Below, piece after piece: positions 1-12,800 of a DNA stretch of 64,000 bases. The notes beneath the pieces are model-generated. The model did no database searches. It had not been told where the DNA came from and was given only the letters and a program-made list of their open reading frames with translations. Source of the DNA: Lunularia cruciata (Eukaryota > Streptophyta > Marchantiopsida > Lunulariales > Lunulariaceae); contig OX419762.1 of NCBI GenBank assembly GCA_948567375.1, forward strand, positions 19,522,727 to 19,586,726, read 5' to 3'. Position 1 is the first letter of the stretch; every line of letters begins with the position of its first letter. The translations under genes and the position numbers were made by a program.

Positions 1-3000
1 TAAAGATTGCTTGAGTAAATAATCTTGTAAATATATTTATAAAGGTAGTAACAATTGAAAAGCTCAAGCAATGCATAGTTGCAATTGCATTCCAAAGTTA
101 ATTGACTAGAAAATCATGTTCATTAGAGTGATAAGTAATATTAGATTCCAAGTGAGAGATTATTAAGTGTGGAGTCCTATAATTACAAGAATTCTCTATG
201 TGAATGTTGAATATTCAATGTGGGACAAATATTTTATAGGAATGGAGAAGTGTAGTACTGGATAGATCTTCAACTACAAGAATCCATTTTTGGAAGTGCA
301 CAAAAAGGCAATTCACGTCATGATTGATTCCTTTGTGAATACACATGCAAATGAGGCATGCCTTATCTCAACAGAAGCATCTTCTTAAGGGTTTTCCATA
401 GACACCAAGTCACATAGATACATGGTAAACAAAGCTCTAGAAAGAATTTATGTCCACCTAAAGTTCAAGACAAATATGTCTTGTGTGAGCTACATAATTC
501 TACTACATGAGGATTGTGGGATGGTTGCAGTACTAACTATTGAACTTATAGGAATGGTTCTTATGGGAAGGACCATAGGATTATGAGAATGGTTGTGGGT
601 CCTATAGAAATGACTCTTACAAGAAAGGATGTGTGACTACAAGAATGTAATTTTTAGGAAGCTCCAAGAATGTGTCCTATTTGTGGAACTTTGTTAGGTG
701 ATGTGTATCAATTTATACCAAAAAATCTAGTGCTATATAGGAGACTAATTGACACCACACATTCCAAAACTAGATAAGAGAGAGTGAAAGTGTTTATATA
801 TTGTGGTTTTGGTGGTCAATTGTGACTTTGATAATTCTTGAATAAAAAATATGCCAGGTAGTTGTGGACATAGGCAAATGTTGTTAAAACTACATAAAAT
901 TTGCATAATTTCTCTGCATACATTCCCTTATCACATTCATGAATCAATATAGCTAGATTTTATATTCTTGTTGCTCTCTCAAATCAAGTGCAATTTCTCA
1001 CACGACAATAATGTTATAAGAAAGTAGAAATAAGAGGTGTCATGATGATGTCTCTTATTTCTAACCATTCATGATGTTTTTTCTTAAATTCCTCTTTCCT
1101 CATGAGAATTCATGAGACTTATTTAAGGATGGAGTAGATATTATTGAGTTTCATGATGGTGTGGAGGAAAATGAGCCAAAAGTTGCTTAGGATGAAGAGT
1201 ATGGGGAGAAAGATATTTCCAAATCAAGAACTACCTAATTTAATTCCATGCTCTTTATACCAAGGATGAATTCATTTGATTTACATTCTCAAGTGCCTAA
1301 GGTGATAATGCCTATCCAAATGATAGGTCAAAGGTGCAAGAAGAGTGTAGTATATCACCATGTTCTCATCATGTTCCAAGCTTGTTGTCAAGCATTTGTG
1401 AATATAGTGCACTGGATGATTTTGTTGCCACAAAGACAAGAGACCAAGAAGGAGAAAACAAGAGGGTGTGAAGGTGAGTCTCAGAAGAGGAGGAAGGTGC
1501 TTAGAAAAGGGAATTAAAAGAAATATTATGTACCTCATGAGTGAATTCATTTTGCATGAGAGAATTCCTCTTGCTTCTAACCATCATTCCCATCTTTCAT
1601 CCTAATCATAACCTATGGAACTCCTCTCTCATACATCATATGATAGGTGGCTATCATGCTGAATGTTATGCTCTTTTGCATTGGCTTCTTGTAAGGCCTC
1701 CATAATGTGGAGAAAATGGTATAAATATTTTAAATAGTCAAGAATTTAGGTGTAATGATGGCTAACCATCCAAAAATTTGTCATTAAAATTTATCATCTT
1801 TAACTTTTGCATGGTTTATGGGGCGGTACAAACTAGTCATCAAATGCATTCATAGGGGTGGAAGGAGTCCTAGAAGTTGAGGGGTGGAGGGAGTATGCGA
1901 TACCATTTCCAACAAATCTTGAAATCCACACTTTGGCAATGGCACTGGAAATAACATTGGAGTACCATCGGATTGGAAAAGGAGATAAGCATAAGAGAAT
2001 GTAAAAGTATTGTAGAGGATGTGAAAATAAGAGGGAAAACCACAAATTTTTCATTTACATGGAGTGAGATTGAAAGAGGAGTGAACCTACAATTGGTGAG
2101 ATTAACAAAGATGGATCTTCATTGTGCGCTTCAACAATTTCCATTCCCCAAAATCAAAAATAGAAAATTGGCTCCAGAACTCAAAGTTGACTCTAAAATT
2201 TCCATGATTATGGTTCTTAAGTTCACTTAATTCCAAAGTTATGTATGTCACCATAAACTCTATGATTGTTGGGTCATTAAAGGGTTTCAGATTTCAACTT
2301 GGACTGATTTCTATGAGTGACATAGGTTTTCCTTAGTGATGAAAGCCTTCGGAGCATTAAGTAGTTAATATTACCTGATTACATTAAGGATTGGATTCCA
2401 TTATAGTGAGTTTTAAATGAACCATGTGACCAATTGATATTGAATTTATGTTTTTTTGATAATAAGTGTTCTCAATGATACATGTTGACAAGAAAATACT
2501 TTAATTAATGCTTTCATAAAAGGCACAAAACACTAAATATCTTACTATGGGGACCTATCCCCATTTTACCTTTTTTGTCTTTCCCTTGTATGGCTTGATA
2601 GGATCTTTCCATCCTTCATGTTGTCTATGTGGTAGTCTTTTCCTCAAAGTTTCTGAATGCTATCTTCTTTCTATAAATTTTAATATTTTACTTATAACTT
2701 ACCCATGGATATCTTTACGCATATTTATAAATATCCATAAAGTCACCTCTCATTATATTGTCATGAGTGACCCGCGAGACTAAACTGATGGTAGAGAAAC
2801 TATCGAGTTCGTCCCTGTTTCCGGTTGCCAAAACTATTATTATCATTTCTTGTACAAGAAATTATAATAATTATAATTTAGATTTTTTATAAATAAATAA
2901 ATAAATAATTTACAAAAAAATTCAAAATAAAAATCAATACATTTTAATTATAAATATTTCCCAAAGATGACTTATTACTACAACACAAAACCAAATAAAG

Positions 3001-3872
3001 TTTCATCGCGTTGTAGATTAGCGTAGGGGTAGATAATTAGAAAAAAATTCTGAAGGATCTAGGAAAGTGATCCTCTTACACTACTCATGTTCAAGCATTT
3101 GTTAGTAGATCTCAAGGTGAAATCCTGAACCTTCTAATTTCAATTGACCTTCTAGTTTCATTTGATTTCTCTCGGTGGGCCCTTGTGAATGTCGTTCTTA
3201 TGAGTTTTCCTTACCTCTTAATTAAGCAAAAATGGCATGGTACTTGTATGTGATTTTACCTTCCGCCAGATATTCTACAATGCACTTTCAACAACGACAA
3301 AACCAAGATTCATGATAACTCGGTGGTCACAATTTTATCAACTGAGACTGAAAGTGAATTTAAAACGACCTGTTCTTTATCCAAATGAGGTGGGTTTAAC
3401 TGTTTGCTTCGAATATATTGTACCTAGAGCCTTTCTCCAATTTTCGAGTTCTCATGTGAGAGATTGTACCGAAATTGACATTTGTTTGTGACCATCCTAT
3501 ACAATCAGATTCCATACTCCATCTATTGGTGATGTCGCAAACAAAGGACGATGACTACAAGTCATTCCTGCTGATGTCCCGATATATTCCACAAGATTCA
3601 CCTCCCATTGTCAATTAGATACCACTCTCCCGAAACTAAATCCTGGTTCCACATTCGTGATGATGATGATTTCGACGAAGGATAGCACTCTAGCATACCA
3701 CCAAATTCTCATGATAAGATTGGCGTTGCCAGTGCAGGGCGTGTGCGAATAAATGTGGCGTAAATTTACTAGACGCGAGTCTGGTTCTTGGAAGAAATCC
3801 AAGCCTTTTCTTGCGGCACTGCGTACAATGGATCAAATGACATTTTGAATTTCAACAAACGATCATTCCGTC
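1..3872. other. Left intergenic region, no gene recognised
   Basis: This AT-rich stretch has only short open frames that look random and lack recognisable motifs. Around 2546-2660 there is a GGGGA...TCCCC hairpin followed by a pyrimidine-rich tract; related tracts appear near 31255-31340 and 37470-37580, so this may be part of a dispersed repeat. From about 3000 onward the composition becomes less AT-rich, as expected for the promoter side of the SUV3 gene. No TATA box or other promoter element could be assigned with confidence. Confidence 0.5.
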
Positions 3873-6800
3873 ATGTTTATTGCAAAGCGTCTCTATGCAA
3901 CATTTTCGCGGCCCTTGTTTGGTAAGGAGCATCTTATGCCTTGAACACATCGTTTTGACCGGTCCGTCCGATCCCTTCAACGATGAAGTGGATGCATTGA
4001 GAGCAACGAAAATCGCGTTGAAGTGGAGATTCTGGTCTTTGTTTCTAGGTTTACCATTACGTAGCAGATCTTCGATGGGGGTTTGGCAGCCTTAGAAGCA
4101 TAGTGCGTTTGAACCCGGGTTTTGGGCATCGAATTTATGGCACAACAGGAATGCTGTTCGCCCTTGTTTCGTTTCGTCTGTCCAATACTAGCACACAGTT
4201 TGCACACAGTTTGAGCTCTCTTGGATCTTGGCAGCATGTCCTTTCATCAATCAAGTGAAGCTTTTCTACTCAGAAAAATGAAATACTATGAGGTAGTCGA
4301 GAGTTGTGTTCCCAAGGCTGGTATCTTGCGGCACGCCCTAATCCGTCCTTTACTGGCGCTTCTTCCTGGTTAGGTTTGTATAGAATATGGTCCTATAGCG
4401 TTCCACGAAGTACAAGACAGGCTCCAACTGTTTGCAAGTACTTTGAGCTGACTTGAATTGTGTCATAGATCTGTTATAACTCACCTTTCTTTATTACGCA
4501 AACTAAGTTGAAGGAACTTTGTCTATAGACGCATTTATGTGTACATTACGTCTTCCATTCATTTTTGGCTGGATGATGATTCTCAGTCGTTTAAAATTCT
4601 GAAAGCAATCCCTGAGGTCCGTAAAACTACATCTGAAGATTTGCTCCGTTTTGTTTCCTTTATATTGCTTCTCTGTCATTAAGCTTGAAGCTCGAAATAG
4701 CTCTCCAAAGCATTGATATTGCAAGGGTTGCTAACAAGCCTAATGATCGCAACACATATTACAGCCGAAATTATTAAGCTTCAATGTACTGTTTTGGCAA
4801 TGATGGTACTGCAGGTGGTAGTAGATTCTCTTCTCATACAGCTCAGTATGGAGCTAGCCATGCGCTACTGCGCACAGAAACAAGGCCTTTCTGTTCCTCC
4901 GGACGTCTTTCAATGGTGGATCTCATGGATTTGACGTAAGTCGGAATCCCGAGTACCATTGAAGTTTAATAATAACCTGAGTTTTGTAACAGTTTGAATC
5001 AAAATATTTACATGTGTTCTTGAAATGGTACCTGCCAAGCCCGAGTTTGCTGTTCCTCATGCTATCTTTGGGAGCTGCAGGCTTCCACATACATGGTATC
5101 CCAAGGCTCGAGGGAAGAGACGCCAAGTTGTGATGCACGCGGGACCGACTAACAGTGGCAAGACTTATGCAGCCCTTCAAAGTCTGCAGCTCTCTTCTTC
5201 AGGTTAGTTGGACTGGTCATATTTTTGTTCGATCAGTCAACCAATAGTTGGCGATCATTTGACCATGCTTTTGATCATTTTGTGATTTTTACGATACTAT
5301 ATTTTGAATAAGATGTACAATAAGCGTTTGGCCCTGGATAAAACTTTTCACAAGGATTGTACAGATCTCATGAGGGGTCTGGAGTCCCGGAAGGGTCCTC
5401 CAGGTTCCATCTCTCTTGAACCGAATCACAATTGCTGGAACTAGGGTCCAACAAAACGTCATGAAGGTGCGGATGAGGACCTCACACCGTCATAGATGTA
5501 AGTTTAGAATTTAGCTTTTCCCCAAAGTCATAAGCATTGTTGTTGGCCTCAGGTGTCTACTGCGGACCGTTAAGGCTATTAGCATGGGAAGTTGCTGATA
5601 GGATGAACAAATCAAACGTGCCGTGCACCCTTATCACTGGTCAGGAGAGGAGGGAGGTGGCTGGTGCGCGACATGCAGCTATGACTGTTGAAATGGCAGA
5701 TATCACAAGAGACTATGGTTGCGCAGTTATTGATGAAATTCAGGTAAAATCCACCTTAAAGTCTGGCAGTTTCTGAACTGAAACTATTCGCTCAAGGAGG
5801 TAGGTTGAGGGTTATCCCGAAAGTTTCCTTGCTTTATCCAGTCCAACCAGGGCGTGGGGATCAAAGGCTTCGGCAGGCAGTCCTTCATGTGTACAGATTG
5901 AAACTCAAAATCTATTTCCACTTTTATTTTAGATCTCTCAACACTTGGAAATCACAATTTCTAACTCAAGCGTTAGACTTGAGGTTAGAATGATTGATAG
6001 CTGCAATATCTTGATGTGCCTTTTCATTTATTGTCAGCGGAGTGCAGATGATCAGCTGCCGTGAGAGAGGATTTTCATTCACTCGTGCTTTGCTGGGGTT
6101 GGCTGCTGATGAGATACATCTATGTGGTGATCCCGCGGCAATTCCAGTCGTAGAACGTCTTCTGGCTTTCACTGGGGATTCACTCGAGGTGAGAAATTAA
6201 GAATGTTGTCCTCAGATGGTGGATTTCCGTAATATGCTTTGCTTAATTTCCAGTGTTGAATCTCTATGTGCCCTGTGTTTTCGTAGCTTTAAGTGGAGTG
6301 AAATATCTTTTATAGCTATGCCTGAGATTACATGCCCGGCCTGTGTTATTATGTTGTGGAGACCATTACATATCTTGTGTAGACTGTTACATATTATCGT
6401 CAGTTCTGTTTATTCAAATTACACAATAGGATAAAACGTCAAAAGCTTAGCTTTCAGTAAAGTAAATACTGCACAATAGGTTTGTGAGTAATTATCACAT
6501 CCTGATCAGACTGTTGAAGTGGATTTCGCACTAATGATGGCTTATAATTCAACATCAAACTGTCCAGGCTTACAATGTTTCTTACCTGTATCAGATCAAG
6601 TATTATGATCGTCTCTCAAAGCTTTCACCTTCCAAACGAGCATTAGGGTCTTATGGCCAGATCAGGCGTGGTGACTGCGTGGTAGCTTTCAGTCGACGGG
6701 CTATATTTGCCATCAAGGTTAATTTGCGGACCTACGTGAAGGGCATTCATGGCATGATTTTTGCATCTCACTCTGGAATCTCATGAAGAATTCTACAGAA

Positions 6801-9800
6801 GAATATGCATGTACCTCATGCTGGAACTCCTTCGTCATTCAGCGCATTAAAACTTGAGTCTCATTCCTTCTAAACTTCAATCCGCTTTTGGAGGGAGGAA
6901 TTTGAGAAACAGGTATTGTTTTGTAAGCACGGAAATTTCTATGACACGCAGAAAGAGGTAGAAACGCAAGGAAAGCTGAAGTGCGCAGTTGTTTATGGCA
7001 GTTTGCCACCCGAAACCCGTACTCGACAGGTATCCTGCAGTTATGTCCTTCACTCTCACATGTTTACAGAACTGAATTTTCATTTGCAATGATTTGCAAT
7101 GCATCACAAAATTTATCCTGTCTGTGGCCACGCTTTATGTTTGCCTGGATGAGAGATATTACCTGTTTCAAAGGCGATCCCTACCATATTGTCAAGTTCT
7201 TTGACACTCCTATTTGTTTTTACAGGCCGAGCAATTTAATGCTGCCAACAGTGGTTCAGACGTTCTAGTTGCAAGTGATGCAGTTGGAATGGGCTTGAAT
7301 CTCAATATTCGTCGCATCATATTCTCTACATTAGAAAAGTTTGACGGGACTAATACCCGACCTTTAAGTGCGGTGGAAGTCAAGCAAATTGCAGGTCTTC
7401 CTTTAACACTCTTCTTTTGCTGATCTGGAATGAAATAACATACAGCCAGCTTCGGGCCTAAAGATTCTCTCTGTACGTGCTTGATGATGCTGAAATGCTA
7501 ACTTTGTGTGCAGGTAGAGCTGGAAGGTTTGGTTCGAGGTTTCCTGAGGGAGAAGTTACTTGTCTAAACTCAGAGGATATACCTGTGTTGCATTCAACTC
7601 TTGCCACTCCATCTCCTCTTTTGGAGGTCAGTACCCTTGAATACTGCAGGTTACTATCCGAATATCTAAGTCAATCAACCGTGTATACATTTGGTAGCCT
7701 AAACTTGAAGCAACCTCAAGGAATATCGCCCAGAACTGGAGATTGACTGCCGGTCATGTTCTGATCTCAATCCATTAGGACCCAGAACGATAGCGATCGT
7801 TGAGACTAAGTAGTGAATACTCAGTAAGAGTTTTATACTACTTAGCATACGTATTACGGGAGAGGATTCAATCTGCATGACACTGTGATGCTAGTTCATG
7901 CCTGATTTGAAAACCAAGAAAGGAACACCCCCTGATTGGACCCCCTGATTTGGGGAAGCGTGCCCCCTAATGTTTTGAAGAATTAAATGAAGTTAAACCA
8001 CTCAAGCATATCCAGCTGGAGGATGCGGTGCGCCGCGCAGGTCAGCCGGTCTGTCGTTTCCCAAAAGATGCTGGAGAGCCCGCTGTGAGAAAATGCATGT
8101 AAGTAGGGGATCGATTGATTGAACAATTGATAATCCCAGAACTGGGATTATACAGGTACATGGGCAAGCTCGAGAGGATCAAGAGCTATACCTGGGTAAC
8201 TGACTTAACTGACTTAATGTAACTGATGTACTTAGTTCAACTCATGCACGTTAGCTAGCTACAGTAGTCTAACGTGTGAACAGTAACATATGAACAGGGA
8301 TCTAACGCATGAACACAAAACGCTTCATTATAATGATGTTTATCTAATACCCTTAGTGGACGTTTTGTATATTGTCTATTATCTATAACTCCTAGTGCAT
8401 GATAAAACCTTGTATGCAGTTCTCTAGTCAATCCCTTAGTAAAAATGTCTGCAGTATTATCTCTGGTGTCCACCCACAAAACAGAGATCTCCTTGTCTTC
8501 CACCATTTCTCTAACGAAGTGGAATCTGATGTCTATGTGCTTTGTTCTCTCATGCTGCTTTGTTGGAGTAACAAGATCAATTCCGCTGTTGCTGTCGCAG
8601 TACAGCTTCATTGTTTCTCCAGGAGAACCCAGGTCACTTAACAAGCGCTTAAGCCATACTGTTTCAGTCGCTGCCTCTGACAAGGCCATATTCAGCTTCA
8701 GTGCCGGATAAAGAAACAGAAGCTTGCCTTTTGCTTGACCAACAGACAGCTGTATTACAGAAGATAAAGCAGTATTCTCCAGTAGATCTTCTTGTGTCTT
8801 GATCTCCTCCCCAATCTGAGTCGGAGTACCCATGAATGGGAGTACTAGATGCACTGTAAGTTGTGCCCTGTGACAGTGTACTTTGAATGTACGGAAAATC
8901 CTTTTGATAGCCTTCCAATGGTTCAGGCCAGGATTTGCCATATACTTGGCAACTCAACTGACAGCATAAGCCAGATCAGGCCTGGTGCTGACCATAGCCC
9001 ACATCAAACTCCCCACTGCAGATTGGTAAGGTACTGTTTCCATACACTCTCTCTCTTGATCATTTTTGGACAATCCTGAAGACTTAATCTCACTCCTGAC
9101 TCTGCAGGATTGTAAAAAGGTTTACAGTCTTGCATATGAAAACGAGTAAGAATCTCTTAAATATCTCTCTTGAGATAGACTGATCTTTCTTTGTTTTCTG
9201 TCTCTTGTGACTTGCAACTGAAGACAATGACTTATCTCTCCCAGATCAGTCATCTCAAAACCCTGTTTAAGAGACTCTTTGACAGAGAGGAGAAGAGAAA
9301 GATTATTGCTGGCAAGGATGCAGTCATCCACATAAAGAGGTAAGATGAAAAAATGAGAATCAGAATGGAAGATATAGAGATTAGAATCAGCTCCAGAGCG
9401 CTCAAATCCCAAACCTAGTAAAACTGAACAAACTTGCGATACCACTGTCTGGCTGACTGTTTGAGACCAAACAAAGCCTTGTAGAGCTGTAAAACCAATT
9501 GCCCTTGTTTATTGGCTTGTTGCTGCTTGTGCTGGTCAGGAGTCAACAAGCCAGGAGGAATGTGCATGTAGATATTTTCAGTTAATGTGCCATTGAGAAA
9601 AGCTGTTTTGACATCAAGAGCATGCACTTCCAAATCATTCTGAGCTGAGTAAGCAAGCAGCACGCTAATTGTTGTCAATTTGACAACAGGAAAGTAGGTC
9701 TCTGTGTAGTCAATACCTGGAACTTGAGAGAAACCATGAGCAATAAGAGTAGCCTTTGTACCTTCGGATCAAGCCTTGTGCATCGTATGTCTTCTTAAAA

Positions 9801-12800
9801 ATCCACTTACAGATGACTGCCTTGCGACCTGCTGGTAACTCGGTGATGACCCATGTTTGATTGTTCTCCATGGACTGAAGCTCATCTTGAATAGCCTCAA
9901 ACCATTTACTGGAATCAGGTCCAGCGATAGCAGCTTCATAAGTGTCAGGATCAGGGTCAGATGCAGAATAATGCACGCTTAGTGCATTAGCAGACTCCAA
10001 CAGTGCATCATATTTCGAACTTGAGTGCGAACCCTGGTGCGTTGACGCACCGAAGGTGCTTGGACAGCATCTGGAGAAGGTAGAGGTTTTGGCCTCCTAG
10101 TATAAACAATGGTAGAGGATCCTGAGGACCTGTGTGGAGTACCAGAACTAGAAGGTAATGACTGTAGTGAAGAAGGTAATGGAGAAGGAGTTGTGGAGCT
10201 GTATTGTGGAAAGGAGGTGACTGAGACAGAGTAGGAGTTGGTGGGGATAGACTGCAGGTAGACTGAGAACTGGAAGGAGAGGAAATGAAAATTGTTGGAC
10301 CACGGATGAAATCCAGTTGAACATTCTGAGTGTCAGAACACTGTTTATGTTCATGAGCATAGGTATGTTTCTGAAACTGAACATCTCTTGACAGAAAAAT
10401 GGAGTTAACAGATATCTTCTGTAGTCTATAAGCTTTAGTATCTTGATCATAGCCAAGGAAAATACACTTGGAAGACTTAGAATCGAGTTTAGATCTGGAA
10501 GAAGATGGAACATGTGCATAAGCAATGCACCCAAAAATGCGAAGTAGGGATAGATTAGGTTTATAACCAAACCAGAGTTGGAAGGGTGTGACTTTGGAGG
10601 AGATGGCTTTGGTAGGACTTCAATTTTGCAGAAAGTTGGCGGTTTGTAGTGCCTCTCCCCAGTATGGCTTGGGGAGTCCAGACTCAAATAACATAGTGCG
10701 GACTGCTTCCACCAATGTTCTGTTCTTTCCCTCAGCAACACCATTTTGCTGAGGAGTATGTGGAGTGCTGAACTGGTGCATGATACCTTTGCCTTTACAG
10801 AAAAGATGAAAAGCTGCAGAGTTGTATTCACCACCATTGTTTGAGCGCAGCACCCGGACCTTCTGATTGAGTTGAGTTCCTGCATAAGTCACATATGTGA
10901 GAAAATGAAATGAGTAGTATGTAATCGATAACCTAGAGGAACCCCTCAGACTGGGATTATATACATACAGAGATTAGACTCAAATGACGTGAAGGTGTGC
11001 TAACATGTTTCACATGGAACTCATGTGAAACAGTACTCTAATGTGTTCACATGTAACTTATGTGAACAGTACTCGCATGAACAGTGATCTCACATGAACA
11101 GTGATCTTGCATGAATAGTGAACTCACATGAACAGTAACTAACATGTCTCATTATAAATCTCACAACATATTCTTGAAAACAAAAAAAATCTTCATGTTT
11201 GATTTTGAGTAGATACAAGAATGTGTACCTTGTGTAAACATCAATGAAGGTCACAAAGTATCTGTAACCAGTGTAGGTAACAGAAAAGATGTGACCACAA
11301 ACATCAGAATGGATGAGAGCCAATGGAACAGTGGCTCTGGTAGCTCCTTTCTGAGGTAAGGGAATTCGAGTTTGCTTGCCATGAAGACAAGGTGAGCAAA
11401 CAGGAAACAAATTAGGATGGATTCGATCCATCCCAGTAACCAGATCTTTGTCTTGTAGAAGTTGAAGTCTATTCTTGCTGATGTACCCAAGTCAGCGATG
11501 CCAGAGGGAAGTAATAGCAGAAGATGTATCCCGGGTTGGAATAGAGATTGCAGGAGCTTGAGATGACTGAGACACAGTTGATGTAGAGACTGCAACATCT
11601 TGAGGTTGCTCAATTGACACTCCCAGGATCCAAAAGTTATCCAATCTAGGACAGGATGCAATCAGATTCTGCAGATCATCATAAAGGAAAATGCTGGTTT
11701 CCTTTAACTGAAATGATCCATGTGACTTGCTCAACTGAAATGCTGAATAGAGATTCTTGTTCAGCAAAGGAACATGTAGAACATCTTCTAGCATGTATGA
11801 GTTCCCTGAACAAGCAAGCTTAATAGAAACTGTCCCATGGCATAGAATAGCAATGTTGGAACCATCAGCCAAGTAAACTTATCTAGGTGGTGAGTGTGCT
11901 TCATAGACCAGGAAACAGGTTTGTTGGTAGGTCATGTGCTGAGAAGCAGCAGTGACGTACAATTGCTTGTCCTGAGTGACTGAAGGAACAACATCAACAT
12001 TGTACAAAGAGAGGTGAGTTGTAAAAGCATTGGAGTGATGGTGATCTTTGAGCAGTAGTGACAGATGATAGGAGGTTGGAAGGAATTTCCTCCAGAAGAT
12101 GTAGAGAAATAACTCTGATTCGGACGGGAAGATCTGCTGAAAGAGTTCTGAACAGGGGAAGAATTTTGACCAGAAGATCTGTTGAAAGAGTTCTGACCAG
12201 AAAAACCATGAGATTCATTCTTCCGGCTCCCTTTGCCTTTACTTTTGTTTTGGTAAGAAGATGTAGAGCCTTGTGTGACTGCTAGAGCAATTGTTAGCTC
12301 TACAAGACGTTCATACTTCATACTAATCTCTTCTTGACGAAGAAGAGCAATGAGATCAGAGAGATGTAGTGCCTTCTGTGTTCGCAATGATCGCAGAAAA
12401 TACTTGAAACTGGGAGGTACAGATCTCATCAAATGAAGCTTAGCCTGCTGGTTAGCTAACTGGGTGAGGATTCCACGAAAATTGGTAATGTCGTTTGCGA
12501 CACTGGTGCCTTCACTCATCTTCAAATTCATCAAAGTGTCCAGTAGGTACATGATTGTGACATCATCGGTGTCTTCGGACATGGTAGTTAAATCCATCCA
12601 TGCTTCGCTTGCAAACATGTGCCTGCTTATGGTAGGAACAAATTCGGGAGCGAATGCTGAAGTTATTGCTTCAAGAGCAACAAGATTCCTATGTTAGATA
12701 AACATCATTATAATGAAACGTTTTGTGTTCATGTGTTAGATCACTGTTCATAGGTTATTGTTCACACGTTAGACTACTGGAGCTAGCTAACATGAATGAG

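Noticed and set aside
4784-4935. SUV3 start at 4784 (MYCFGNDG...)
   Set aside because: The exon at 3873-3921 gives a better mitochondrial presequence and joins the acceptor at 4815 in phase; kept only as an alternative.
8399-8711. Plus-strand open frames over the copia RNase H region
   Set aside because: They are antisense shadows of the minus-strand RNase H coding sequence.
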